64,000 nucleotides of DNA from Lunularia cruciata (Eukaryota; Streptophyta; Marchantiopsida; Lunulariales; Lunulariaceae): positions 36,682,552 through 36,746,551 of the forward strand of contig OX419756.1 of NCBI GenBank assembly GCA_948567375.1, read 5' to 3'. A program made the translations under genes and the position numbers. Below the pieces are notes generated by a model. The model was not told the origin of the DNA. It ran no database searches and saw nothing but the letters and a program-made list of their open reading frames with translations. Positions 33,960 through 44,600 of the stretch are shown here, one piece after another; the first letter of the stretch is position 1; every line of letters begins with the position of its first letter.

Positions 33960-35130
33960 AGAATGGGATGGATGGAATTTATGGACCACCATACCCACTT
34001 TTGCCAAAATAATTGGGATTTTCATGTCCAGATATTACCCATTCATCACCTCGCATTTCAGGTAGGATTTTCTGCATATGATCATCTTGTTTGAGGAACC
34101 CTTGATACTTCCGGTTGTAACTTATGGAGACCAGTGGACGTGCTGCATATATGTATCAATCAATACGTGCTGCATCTATATGTCAATCAATTAGATAAAT
34201 TGAGAGTAGTGGGATAGAGTAGTAGCTATGGTGGCAATATTGGGCGTTATCCTTACAATGCAACAACAAGTTGAGCACCTTACTGAATTGTTGGATGAAT
34301 GAAAGCAACCACGACAAGAACATATAGAAAGAACACCAGTTGAGATAGGGAAGATCACATTTGATTTCCAAAACCCAAGGTGTTTGAAGGCAAGAATCTT
34401 CCAAGAATAGTGGAGAATTTTGTGTTTGATTGTGAACGTTATTTTGAAGCCACCAACCTTCAAGATAAACAGAAATAGATTCTCTTGGCTTCTAACCAAT
34501 TGGATGGTGTGGCAAAACTTTGGTCATGATTTCGAGTAGAGCAAGCTGAACGACAAATTGTTGCACCAATTTTGACATGCACACAATTCAAGGATGCAAT
34601 ACTTGGTTGATTTCAAACTATAAAGGCCACCCAAGCTGTACGAGATAAACTGGTGGAGTTGAAGTAGATTGGCTCTGTAAGGAGCTACATCACACAATTT
34701 CAGAACATCATCATGAAAATTCTAGATATACAAGAAGGTGAAGTACTAGATTGATTTGTGCAAGGATTGAGGCACAAACCAAATCGGAAGTGACCATGTG
34801 GGAACCACAAAATGTAGAAGAAGCCATGGAATTGGCTAAGCGCTTTGATTCCTTGATTGTAACAACTTAGTCTCAACCTTGACCTATGCAAAGCCTACCA
34901 ATACACTATGCACGTGTGGAGGAACCAATACTAATGGAGATTGATGCTATCCAATGGAGACCACTTGGTACAATGGATAGAGAAAGATTGCAACAAAATG
35001 GAGGTTGTTTTTATTATTGCCAAGTTGTACATTGCATTGCTGAATGTCCACTCAAGAATGGGTGACCTTGACAAGTTGCCCAGATGGAGTTTGTGGAACA
35101 AAATGATCAAGGAAACAAGGAGTCTCAATA
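33960..35130 (+). pseudogene. Gag of G1 (broken)
   Basis: It begins just after the primer site with the GMDGIYGPP block. The capsid-like region runs from about 34190 to 34860. A knuckle region follows near 35000-35060 (GCFYYCQVVHCIAECPLKN-like: the last Cys and part of the pattern remain, and the His is shifted). Several stops interrupt it. It would package the element RNA if intact. Confidence 0.7.
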
Positions 35131-35135
35131 GGAGA

Positions 35136-35221
35136 TTTTAAGCCACCTATTGGGAGCTTGATTAGTTCCAATAGGAGATTTTGAGCCACCTATTGGGAGC
35201 TTGATTAGTTCCAATAGGATT
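35136..35221 (+). repeat. 43-bp tandem duplication
   Basis: GAGCCACCTATTGGGAGCTT and its context occur twice in direct succession (about 35136 and 35179), between gag and protease of G1. Confidence 0.85.
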
Positions 35222-35638
35222 GAAGGGTTGACCTATGCAAGTTTGCTTCACTTACAAGGTATGATATCAAATTGAGGTTGTAGGATTTTGGTTGATTTTG
35301 GAAGTTCAAAGAATTTCATGTATATGCAAGTAGTGAAGGAATTGGGTTTTCATATCAAGCCAATGATTAGAAGTAGATTGATGATGGCGGATGGTAGAAA
35401 GGGTTTTGCATTCCATACCTCACATCTTGTTACTTTTAAGGTTGGGAATGAGTATTTGGAGTGTATGAGGTTTGTAGTGGCACCTCTACACTATGCTATC
35501 ATTCAAGGACTTCCTTGGCTTGAATGTCATAAGGTTCAATTTGATTGGACCCAACAACAAATTCAAGTACAACACCAAGGTAGGAATTTCCGATTAGGTT
35601 ATCTAGCACCTTTGAGTAAGACACCTAAGAATAATTAG
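35222..35638 (+). pseudogene. Protease of G1 (nearly open)
   Basis: After one stop near 35275-35280 the frame 35288-35638 is open for 116 codons. It starts at the active-site position (VDFGSSKNFMYM) and contains MADGRKGFAFHTSHLVTFKVG, then AIIQGLPWLECHKVQFDW and the tail LSKTPKNN that precedes the repeat linker. The first Asp remains. The Thr/Ser-Gly of a canonical D-T-G is replaced by FGSS, as in G0. Confidence 0.75.
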
Positions 35639-35653
35639 TCCCAGGATAGGAAG

Positions 35654-35850
35654 TTGTTTGAGAAGGTAACCATGGAGCATGCTTTGAAGGGAGATGAACC
35701 CCAAGATGGGAAGTTTGCCAAGATGGCAACCATGGAGCAAACTTTGAAGAGAATTGAGTTCCTAGATGGGAAGTTTGTTAGTGAAGGAGCCATAGAGCAA
35801 GCTTTAAAGGAAGATAGGTCTGTTTTTGCAATGTGGATCAAGCTGATTGC
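35654..35850 (+). repeat. 60-bp/20-residue linker repeat in G1
   Basis: Three units, each about 60 bp, encode xDGKFxxxATMEQALKxxE-type helices (SQDRKLFEKVTMEHALKGDE, then QDGKFAKMATMEQTLKRIE, then LDGKFVSEGAIEQALKEDRS). They lie in one open frame (35654-36055) that continues into the RT fingers. Confidence 0.8.
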
Positions 35851-37485
35851 ACAAGCACAATCTGAGGAGAGCCAAGAGCCTCATCAAGCAAGGGTTGATC
35901 AGATAGTTCAAGAGTTTATGAATGTGTTTCCGGATGATTTGCCAAAGGGATTACCCTCCGATTGTGGTATGCCCTTCAAGATTGAGTTAGTGCTAGGGAG
36001 TACTCCAATGAGTAGACCAATCTATAGGCTCTCACCAAAGGAGTTGGAGGAGTGATGAACAACACTTATGGAGTTGTTGGAGAAGGACTTCATACAACAT
36101 AGTACCTCTCCTTGGGGAGCACCTGTACTATTCATTCCAAAGAAGGATGGAGGACTTTGTTTCTATATTGATTATCGTGGGCTCAATGAACAAATAGTGA
36201 AGAATGCATATCCTTTGCCTTGGATTGATGACTTGCTTGATTAATTGAGTGGAGCACAATAAATTTGCAAACTAGATCTTCATAGTGGCTATTGGAAAAT
36301 CCCCATTGATAGGGAGGATGTGCAAAAGACTGCCTTTTGTACAAGGTATGGGCATTATGAGTGGAGAGTTCTACCTTTTTGGCTCACTAATGCTCCAATA
36401 GTCTTCATGGATCAGATACATTGGGTGTTGCATGGACTATTGGATTGGTACATGGTGGTGTTCTTGGATGATATCTTAATCTATAGCAAGACAAAGGTAG
36501 AACACATGAATCACATGTGAGAAGTCCTAAGACGACTACGACAATGGAAATTTTATTGTAAGAAGTCAAAGTGTGCCTTTTGGAAAAAGAGATTTACCTT
36601 CTTGGGTCACAAGATCTCATCAAAGGGGATCAAGATGGAAGAGGAGAAAATCAAGGCCATTACTGATTAGCCTACTCCAGAGGATGCTACAAAAGTATGG
36701 GCATTTAATGGATTTGCCAATTTGTACCAATGGTTCATTCATTATTATGCTCATGTGGATGCACCATTGACTGACCTCTTAGGAAGGAACTTGAGCTTCC
36801 AATGGACCACCAAGCACAAAGAAACATTCTAGAAGTTTAAACATATGGTGTCTTCAAGACCCATCCTTCAACCGTATGATCCTCAACTACCCTGTGTGGT
36901 TGATTTTGATGCTTCTAACTTTGCAATTGGAGTTGTGTTGTAACAAGAATTCCCAAAGGGACTACATCCCGTTGTCTTTGTGTCTTTCCGACTAAATATG
37001 GCTGAAAGAAATTACTCTACTTGAGACCAAGAATAACTTGCAATGGTATATGTCACCAAAGTATGGAGGCATTATCTCTTGGGGAAACAAGTGATCATGC
37101 AAATGGATCACAAACCATTGTTGTAGACCTTACACTTGGAACACATGAAGAGTCGACAACATCGATGGGAGAAACAACTCCAATTTTTTGACATCAAAAT
37201 TGAGTACAAACCAAGTTGGTTCCATTTCATCCCTAATGCTCTATCATGGAAACCTGATTTGAAGTCTCTTCTTCTCATCACGACAACAATTACAATGGTG
37301 TCAATTGATTCCAAGGCCCAAAATGAGTTTTGGTCAACTCTACAACAAGATCACTTCTTCCAAATGTTACATGGTCATCTTACAACATGCAACAAGGAGT
37401 ACAACACCTTCTCCTTCAAGGAATGCCTTTTATTCCATGAGAACCCGGATCTATGTTCCAGCCAAAGCTGATCTCCTACCTATAT
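35850..37485 (+). pseudogene. RT and RNase H of G1 (broken)
   Basis: RT fingers with RPIYRLSPKELEE (to 36055, then TGA), palm (36320-36520, CTRYGHYEWRVLPFWLTNAP and [12 protein letters not shown] with intact FLDD), connection, and RNase H (to 37471, FFDIKIEYKPSWFHFIPNALS). Stops at 36055 and near 36240, 36520, 36945 and 37022 break the frame. A T-family LTR cuts the element just before the integrase. Confidence 0.85.
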
Positions 37486-37929
37486 TATAACACTCATTTG
37501 TGCATATATGTGGTATTGTGATATTTAGCTTGGTATTACAAGTACTTGAGATATATTATTTATATAGAGATAAAGGATGGTTCTACATTAGTCATGATTA
37601 GCTAAAGTTAGTCAAAGCTAAGATAGAAGGGACCTTACTTAAGAGGAAGTGGAAAAGATGAGCACCATTATTTTGGATTCTAGTGTGTTGACTTGGTATT
37701 ATTCCTAGGTGTTTGGCTTTGAGGAAAGAGTTGAGAACTCTTGGGCATGCAACCCTTTTTGTTTTAGATTTTTTTATAGTCCAAGGATAGCCCATGTGAA
37801 GGAATTCTTGACTTAGTGGTTGGGTCAAGATAAGATCACATGTTTAGTGGAATATGCCCATGTGGATGGATATTCCTTTATACTTTACTTGACTTTTAGC
37901 CTAAGTAACTTGAGTCACTCCAGTAATTA

Positions 37930-38146
37930 TGTGGTACCCACAATTTTTTTTTTCAAAAAAGAGAAGAAGAAGTGTATAGAGAAGTCGGATTGCGCCTGTA
38001 TGGCCAAAGAAGGCAAAGAAAAGAGTCTTCGGGATGAAACCCGAAGTAAAGTGACTTTGGGTCATAAGGCAAAGTACTCGAAAATGCCCTATCAGCATAC
38101 AACCTGAAGTAAGGAGTCTTTGTATCGGGGGGAGCTCAACCCGAGG
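37930..38146 (+). repeat. 5' LTR fragment of W
   Basis: It aligns with 41787-42004 base for base apart from scattered changes, and stops at CCGAGG, where a deletion joins it to internal sequence. Confidence 0.85.
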
Positions 38147-38323
38147 CAAACCCACCAATGCCAATATTACATTCAAGCAATTGTGGGAAGATAACAAGCT
38201 ATACAAGAAGCAGCTGAATTTGGCACTCAAGAAGGTGAGATAGATGTCAAAGAAGGACCTGCCTGCTATCTATCGTATTGAACAAGAAGATTTGGGATCT
38301 CCTGAGGTAGATGCGGAGATTGC

Positions 38324-39142
38324 ATGGTGCATGATCATATTGATACCATTGATTTGGAGTCCGGTGTGAATGTCATGACTGAAGATACTGCAAATCGACT
38401 TGAGTATCATACGTTTGAGCCAACACCCCGAGTGTTGAAGTTTGCAGACCAAACCAGGAGACGGCCTTTGGGCATGATGTCAAACATAACCATGATCATT
38501 GGAGGGGTTCCCTTCAAGTTGAACTACATTGTGTTGCAACCAGTGACAAAAACTGGTTACCCTTTGTTGATCGGAAGACCTTGGTTGTACAGTGCCCAAG
38601 TTGTGGTGGATTGGCATCAGTAGAAGTTAAGATTCAAGGACATATCGTCCGAAGATCAGAAGCTGGTGATTGTGAGTTGGACAAAAGTTCCCCACCTTGG
38701 GGAAACAAGTTCATTGGAAGAGGAGGACGAATCCAAAGACTCATTGTCTTCGTCCTCAGACAAATCCGAAGACAAAGTCCAAGTTAATTATTTGGAATGC
38801 TACGAGGTGGATGTCAAAGATGAAGATCCATATGACCTCGCCTTGGGTGAACCTGACTTGGAGGAAGGGGGTTTGATGGCAGCTCACCTCAGGTTAAGCC
38901 AAGTAAGCCACGTTGAAGGAGTCATCAACCCCGATGACTGTCAAGATGTTTTATTGACCGAAGGAAAAATTTTAAAATTTTTGAAGATAGTCACTTCAGA
39001 GGAGTTGGCAGGATACACTGCCTTGTTCATAGAATTCCAGGATGTATTTGCCTGGTCTATTGATCAAATGCCGGGTATTCCACAAGAATTTGGAGAACAC
39101 CGGATTGATCTAGTTGAAGGTGTAGTTCCGGTTCGGCAATGA
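38324..39142 (+). pseudogene. Protease and linker of W
   Basis: The first segment (38324-38623) has DLESGVNVM at the active-site position (the usual form in this lineage has a Gly after the Asp and one residue) and ends in GYPLLIGRPWLYSA, the protease C-terminal block. After one TAG (38621-38623) the same frame continues through an acidic, Ser-rich linker (38666-39142: SLEEEDESKDSLSSSSDKSE) into the region before RT (FQDVFAWSIDQMPGIP). A TGA ends it at 39140-39142. All of W pol up to about 40915 is in this one frame, so only point stops have accumulated. Confidence 0.8.
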
Positions 39143-40534
39143 CAATACCACCTAAACCTGAAGTACTCGCTTTTGGTGAAAGATGAAATCGACAAGTACT
39201 CAGGGGCCGGAATCATCTTCCCTATCTTAAGTAGTGAATGGGTCTCCCCCATTATCATTGTCCCAAAGAAGAAAACAGGGAAGATTCGAGTGTGCCAAGA
39301 CTTCGGGAAGTTGAACGCAGTCACAAGGAAAGATCATCATCCCTTGCCTTTTACCAATACAATTTTAGATCAGGTAGCAAGTCATCCTTGTTATAGCTTT
39401 CTTGATGGATTTTCAAGGTACAATCAAGTATCCATTCGAGAAGAAGACAAGGATAAAACCACATTCACGACCGACTGGGGCACTTTTGCTTACAATCAAA
39501 TGCCCTTTGGGTTGTGTAATGCTCCCGCTACTTTCCAGCGGATGATGAATTCAATCTTCAAAGATTTCCTACACAAATTTGTGGAAGTTTTCATTGATGA
39601 TTTTTGTGTGTTTGGGCAAAGAGATGTACATTTAGATTACCTTTGCCAAACTTTTGAAAGGTGTCATTTTGCCAGCTTGTCATTACACTCGGAGAAATGC
39701 TTCTTCGCAATGAAGGAGGGAATTCTTCTGGGGCATCGAGTGTCAATCCGAGGTATTGAAGTCGATGTTGATGTCAAGAAGGTTAAGATAATTGCAGCTT
39801 TGGAATCCTTGAAGAACATCCGGGAGCTGAGAGCCTTCTTGGGACATGTCGGATACTATAGACGCTTTGTGTCAAATTATGCGGTGCTTGCTGCACCACT
39901 TACAAAGCTTCTGAAGAAATCCAAAGACTATATGTGGGAAGCAAATCAAGAAGAAGCTTTCCAGGTGTTGAAGAAGAAACTGGTTGAAGCACCAGTTATG
40001 AGGGCCCCAAATTGGGACTTCCCTTTTCATGTATATGTGGACACTTTGTCCATGGCCATTGGAGTTGTCTTAAGTCAAAAGGACAAAAATAAGAAGGACT
40101 ACCCGATGTATTATGCCAGCCGACAACTTTCAGTTTCCGAAAAGAATTATTTGATGACTAAAAGAGAAGCACTTGGAATGGTGTATGCTTGCAAGAAATT
40201 TCACCACTATCTATTGGGATATGAGTTTGTCATCTATGTTGACCACTAGGCATTGCAACATTTGGTCAAGAAGGCAGATTTATCCGGGCAAATTGCAAGA
40301 TGGATCTTGTTGTTACAAGAATTCACATATACTATACAAGTAAGGAAGGGAGCTTTGCATTCAAATGCGGACTTCCTGTCTAGGTTAGAAACTCAAGACC
40401 AGGAGTGGGAAATTGACGATCGGTTTCTTGACAAAGAGTTGTATCAATTATCAGCAATGCAAAGTACAAGGTATGCAAGAGAATATCACTATCTGCATAC
40501 TCTCCATTGTCCTGAAGGGATGGACCCGGAGTAG
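39143..40534 (+). pseudogene. Reverse transcriptase-RNase H of W (well preserved)
   Basis: The 358-codon frame 39173-40249 carries the RT blocks SPIIIVPKKKTGKIRVCQDF, YSFLDGFSRYNQ, PFGLCNAPATFQRMM and the active site VFIDDFCVF (IDD retained), then the thumb and the RNase H start (FHVYVDTLSMAIG, with the first RNase H Asp retained). A TAG at 40247-40249 lies in the VDH-x-AL block. RNase H continues in the same frame to 40534 (RWILLLQEFTYTIQVRKG, SNADFLSRL). The RT style (GLCNAPATFQRMM, no chromodomain downstream) fits the non-chromoviral Tat/Athila-like side, an inference from motifs only. One stop apart, it is close to functional. Confidence 0.85.
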
Positions 40535-41775
40535 AGGGCAGTCTTTCTCAGGAAAATGAGGGCGTACTAGCTCAAACACAACATTTTATTTAAAATGGGC
40601 GAAGACAAAGTACTTTGGCGATGCTTGGAGTCATACGAAGTAGGAGGAGTGATTGAATCTTTACACTCCAAAGCATCGGGAGGACACTATGCTCTGAAGA
40701 ATACTATAAAGAAAATTCTTTTGGTAGGGTATTGGTAGCCTACAATGTACAAAGACGTGCATGCTGATATCCAAAGCTGTGATGCTTGTCAAAGAACGGG
40801 GAAGCCGACGGCTACTTCTCAATGGCCTTTGAGACCAATTTTGCCTTTGGCTCCATTTGAGAAATGGGGGATTGATTTTGTGGGTCCCATTCAACTACTA
40901 ACCCAAGTCACAAGGAGCGATACATTTTGGTTTGCACTGACTATGCTACCAAGATGGTCGAAGCTGAAGCAACTTGCAGAGATGATGCTGAAACTATGGC
41001 GGAGTTTTTCTTTTGAAACATCATCTCCCGATATGGGTGTCCTTTGGAATTGGTCGGTGACCGAGGAACACACTTTTTGAACTTGGTAATGGAGGCGTTA
41101 ACCAAATACTTTCAGATTAAACATTGGAAGATGACTCCTTATAATCCAAAAGCAAATGGCTTAACGGAAAAGTTGAATGGGTTACTTTGCAAAATTTTGA
41201 ATAAGATGACTATCAATTATGCCTATGATTGGGATACAAAATTACCAGCCGCGTTGTGGGCATATCAAATGACAGAAAATATTACAACCAAACAAACTCC
41301 ATACTTCTTGACATATGGCTTGCATCCCATACTGCCAATTGAATTTGAAGTACCGACATATTGGATTCTTTGCAAAGAATGACTGTCGGAGGAAGACAGT
41401 CAGGATCTTTGGATTCATCAACTAATGTGGTTAGATCAGAAAAGAGACGATGCAATACAAAACACAAAGGAAGTACAAGCGCAGAGGAAAGTCAGGCATG
41501 ATAAGCATATCAAGCCTGGGACTGTACGTGAAGGAGACTTGGTTTTGTTATATGACAATCACCGAATATTTTTTCCAGGCAAGCTACATTTGAGGTGGAT
41601 GGGTCCTTATCGAGTTCTTCATCTTTATGAAAATGGGTCCATGCAGCTTGTAGATCTGGAGGGTAATCCTTTTGCCACTCGAGTAAATGGGTGGAGAGTT
41701 GGGAGATATTGGACCATAGACTCGGAAGTCTCTAAGACACCCAAGGTCTATGTTTGCTGGGACGCTCACATTTGA
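40535..41775 (+). pseudogene. Integrase of W (frameshifted)
   Basis: The H2C2 zinc-binding domain (HSKASGGHYALKNT, then CDACQRTGKP at 40775-40810) and the first catalytic Asp (WGIDFVGPIQ, about 40867-40895) are in the pol frame, with stops near 40532, 40568 and 40736. The core then shifts frame. The segment 41044-41382 contains the second Asp (VGDRGTHF) and the catalytic Glu (NGLTEKLNG). The C-terminal part (41425-41775) has the GPY/F motif HLRWMGPYRVLHL and ends at TGA 41773-41775, directly before the polypurine tract. No chromodomain is present. Confidence 0.85.
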
Positions 41776-41786
41776 GGGAGGGGGTA
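41774..41786 (+). other. Polypurine tract of W
   Basis: TGAGGGAGGGGGTA immediately before the 3' LTR start TGTGGTACCC at 41787; this is the plus-strand primer for reverse transcription. Confidence 0.85.
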
Positions 41787-42533
41787 TGTGGTACCCACAT
41801 TTTTTGTTTTTTTTCAAAATAAAGAAGAAGAAGTGTATAGAGAAGTCAGATTGCGCATGTATGGCCAAAGAAGGTGAAGAAAAGAGTCTTCGGGATGAAA
41901 CCTGAAGTAAAGTGACTTTGGGTCATAAGGCAAAGTACTTGGAAATGCTCTGTCAACATACAACCCAAAGTATGGAATCCTCGTATCGGGGGGAGCTCAA
42001 CCCGAGGTGAAGTCAGTCTAACAACCTTTCATTGGGGCGAGAAATTCAAGAAGGGACCGTTCAAAACCGGCGGCCCATACACGTGAAGTATGATTGACAG
42101 TGACAAGCGCATGTAGGAGTTGTGATTTCTCGGTAGAAACTCAAATTGAAGAGAGACAAAGAAAGTGCAACTTTATAAAATTGGGCTCGCAACAAAGCAA
42201 TGTCGAGAAATTTTCCTTTGCCGTTGAGAAGTCGTCCTGTAGGTGATCGTGGGAAGGGAAATAGAGTTGAAGACATGCTAGTGTGTAAGGGAGAAGTCGA
42301 GAGAGTGACACCGAGAGACAATGAGAAAGCAGGAGAGATGTGAGGAGGAAAGAAGAACTCCGAGTTCACAATGAGGAATCATGCAATTTGGAGGTTAGAC
42401 GTAATCGCAAGAATCAAAGTCTTGAGCCGACTTTGGATTATGTTCTTGGCATGGAACGGGAATGTTAGTTTTCTAGGTTTCATGACTGAGATCACCAAGA
42501 GCAAGTGTCTTGATGGGCCCAAGGAAGAAGGGA

Positions 42534-42638
42534 TGTCGTGCGTATATACATTGCTACACAACATACATTGTTGTCAACATCATACACTATAAAAGCACAA
42601 CTCACACATAAGTCATACATAGACTCTAAAGTGCCACA
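42534..42638 (-). repeat. Terminal repeat Y2 of M1
   Basis: 105 bp, outermost 3' end. On the minus strand it starts TGTGGCACTTTAGAG and ends CGCACGACA. It differs from Y1 by three C/T changes. Confidence 0.85.
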
Positions 42639-42640
42639 AT

Positions 42641-43088
42641 AATCAGATTGCTTAACACTCTCAACTCAACTCAACTCAGATCAGTACTTGATCTGTCACT
42701 CTATAAATTGCCAACAACTGGGCACTGATTACAGTCAAGCCACACCCACTCAAGCATAGAGAATCCAAGTGACGCTCGCCGGCCTCTGTCCACCATAGCC
42801 AGGAACTCGAAGGCTCAACATCAGAGAAGTGAGCTCTCTGGAGCTCACTTTGAAACTATACCCCCTGGACTCGAGCTAGCCCTGAAACCCTAACGGTCCC
42901 GCTGACGGCACACTCGACGGTGCAAACGGTGCAAAGTGACGGTGGGCCCCACCGTGAAGTCAGTACCCCAAACACAAAATCTAACCGTCGGAAAGTAGTC
43001 CTTGAGAAACTGCTAGAATAACTCTAACTACCATCACTGGAACTCTAGTGTCCGAGCATCTAGATGCGGAACTACAAATGGCGTGACA
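42641..43088 (-). repeat. Terminal repeat X2 of M1
   Basis: On the minus strand it starts TGTCACGCCATTTGTAG at 43088 and ends AGCAATCTGATT near 42641 (about 448 bp). It is almost identical to the first 448 bp of the 5' LTR (X1, 52455-52008). It is separated from Y1 by the dinucleotide GT. Confidence 0.85.
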
Positions 43089-43090
43089 AC

Positions 43091-43195
43091 TGTCGTGCGT
43101 ATATACATCGCTACACAACATACATCGCTGTCAACATCATACACTATAAAAGCACAACTCACACATAAGTCATACATAGACTCTAAAGTGCCACA
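43091..43195 (-). repeat. Terminal repeat Y1 of M1
   Basis: Direct copy of Y2, placed right after the polypurine tract. The Y1 end (GACA), GT spacer and X2 start (TGTC) look like a junction between the two ends of the element. Confidence 0.85.
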
Positions 43196-43197
43196 AT

Positions 43198-43206
43198 CGC
43201 CCCCCT
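43198..43206 (-). other. Polypurine tract of M1
   Basis: Minus strand AGGGGGGCG, two bases before the TG of Y1. M3 has AGGGGAGG at the same place. Confidence 0.75.
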
Positions 43207-43364
43207 AGCTGGCGGTTAGGTCCCTCTAACTCCAGATAGCCATCTACTCTAAGTATATGGTATACCCTCTAATGGGCAAAGATCAGGAGGCCGGGTGCTA
43301 TGGAGCCCCATCGTAAGTCGCCTGTCTGCAATCTATACCATATAAAGAATGAACTAGCTATAGT

Positions 43365-44600
43365 TCAAGTACATCTAGGACATAACCACTGTCCCTGAGG
43401 AACCACCGTGAGGGGAGGAGTCATACATGCCATATGCCATCCTCTCGAACAACTATCACACACTAACATAGTAGCAGCTCCACCAGAAGAGCCACATAAC
43501 ATACACCTCAAGCCTGCACGTACAAGTGCCAAGCTTGGGTCCATAGTACCATCAATGTTTGGAAGGTGGCATGGCGCACAATTGCGCACATGATCCTTCC
43601 AAACAACACCATCACGTCCTTCTAACACAAGGACTCCAGATGGCAAAACCTCACGCACTCTCAAGATAGTGCGGCCTGTAGAAACATCAAGTGTCGTCGG
43701 TGCTGTTTGCTGTAGATATACATAGTCGCCTGGATGAAATCGATGGATCGAGGGTCTATAACCTCCTCCTCGAATGGTAGCATAGCGTAAAGTATCTCTA
43801 TGCTGAGCAATCGCCAAGTTCTCAAAGGCCATCGGCATCACTCTCCGAAAGATCTCTGCCCGTTGAGAACATGCGCTCATCCATACATTGGGGTCATCCA
43901 AGTCCAAAACTATAGTAGCATCTTGACGAATGGCTGCAGGTAAATCTGGATCTCGTCCATAGAGTAGGAAGTATGGAGAGAAGGATGCTAAGGAGGCTTG
44001 CCGGCTGAACCGATAGCCCATGGCCAACCAAGGTAATTGGAGATCCCAATCTCCCAAGTGGCCTCTCTACAAACCATACTTTCGCAATCCTCTCTTCACC
44101 GTCTGAACCACTCTCTCTGCTAAGCCATTTGCCTCAGGGTGATCTCGGGATGTAGTACGATGATCAATCAAAGCCTTGTCACACAAGACCTGAAACTCTC
44201 CCAAGAACTCTGTACCCTGATCAGTCAAAACCTCAGCTGGTGCACCAAAATGACTAAGAACTCGATCCAGGAACGAGTAAGCTGTCCCTTCACTAGACTT
44301 GTCAGGAAGTGCCACCAACTCAATCCACTTAGAGAAGTGCTCCACCATCACCAAAACATACAGATGATGTCTCACAGTCAGCGGTAAAGGTCCGGCAAAG
44401 TCCAAACTCCAACGGTAACCCAATCCCATGATAGGTAATGGGTGTAACTGTGGCGTAGGAGCATTGAATGATACTCTAACTCGGTCACAAACCATACATC
44501 TGGCAACAAACTGCTGTACCTTGGTCTGCATACCGCGCCACCAATAATGACTCTAAAGTAAGCTATATGTACGCTTTACTCCAAAATGTCCTAGCTCCTC
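43365..44600 (-). pseudogene. Integrase of M1 (two stops)
   Basis: In the same frame as RT. H2C2 binding domain: the His pair in HAHEELGHFGVKRT (just upstream, about 44610) and the Cys pair in CMVCDRV (about 44490). Catalytic core: first Asp in WSLDFAGPLPL, second in LTDQGTEFLGEF, Glu in HPEANGLAERVVQTVK, spaced as in DDE integrases. The C-terminal region has HPGDYVYLQQ and ILRVREVLPSGVLVLEGRDG (an SH3-like fold is likely), then a linker and the PHD finger. TAG stops at 44553-44555 and at 44067-44069 interrupt it. All catalytic residues remain. It would insert element cDNA into chromosomal DNA, consistent with the flanking duplication. Confidence 0.88.
43371..43505 (-). other. PHD finger (C4HC3) at the integrase C-terminus, M1
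   Basis: The last 46 residues of the pol frame read C-x2-C (CMLC), 11 residues, C-x2-C (CDSC), 4 residues, H-x2-C (HMAC), 14 residues, C-x2-C (CPRC). The bulky Trp (GQWLC) two residues before the seventh Cys is characteristic of PHD fingers and absent from most RING and LIM domains. In known proteins PHD fingers bind histone H3 tails, reading K4 or K36 methylation state; in this element that role is inference. It replaces the C-terminal chromodomain of chromoviruses. The coding frame stops one residue after the finger. Confidence 0.85.

Larger units (their letters stand above)
33535..37485 (+). mobile_element. G-family chromovirus, 5' part (G1)
   Basis: Plus-strand element with 5' LTR (33535-33945), perfect initiator-Met primer site (33947-33958), gag, protease, linker repeats, RT and RNase H. 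It stops at 37485 where a T LTR begins. The rest of G1 may continue beyond the right edge of the window on the far side of the T element. Confidence 0.85.

Noticed and set aside
38270-38452. tRNA or other RNA genes in the W region and elsewhere
   Set aside because: I scanned by eye for tRNA-like T-arm (GGTTCGAATCC) and box motifs and found none convincing in the window; a tRNAscan run would be needed to exclude them.
42534-43195. DIRS/Ngaro-type tyrosine-recombinase element
   Set aside because: The termini resemble split direct repeats, but the pol frame has a clear DDE integrase and the element is flanked by a target duplication. No tyrosine-recombinase motif was seen. The terminal layout is kept as a finding only.
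43365-43505. RING or LIM finger instead of PHD
   Set aside because: The Cys4-His-Cys3 order with one His at the fifth position and a Trp before the seventh Cys fits PHD. RING would be C3HC4, and LIM would need two linked modules.
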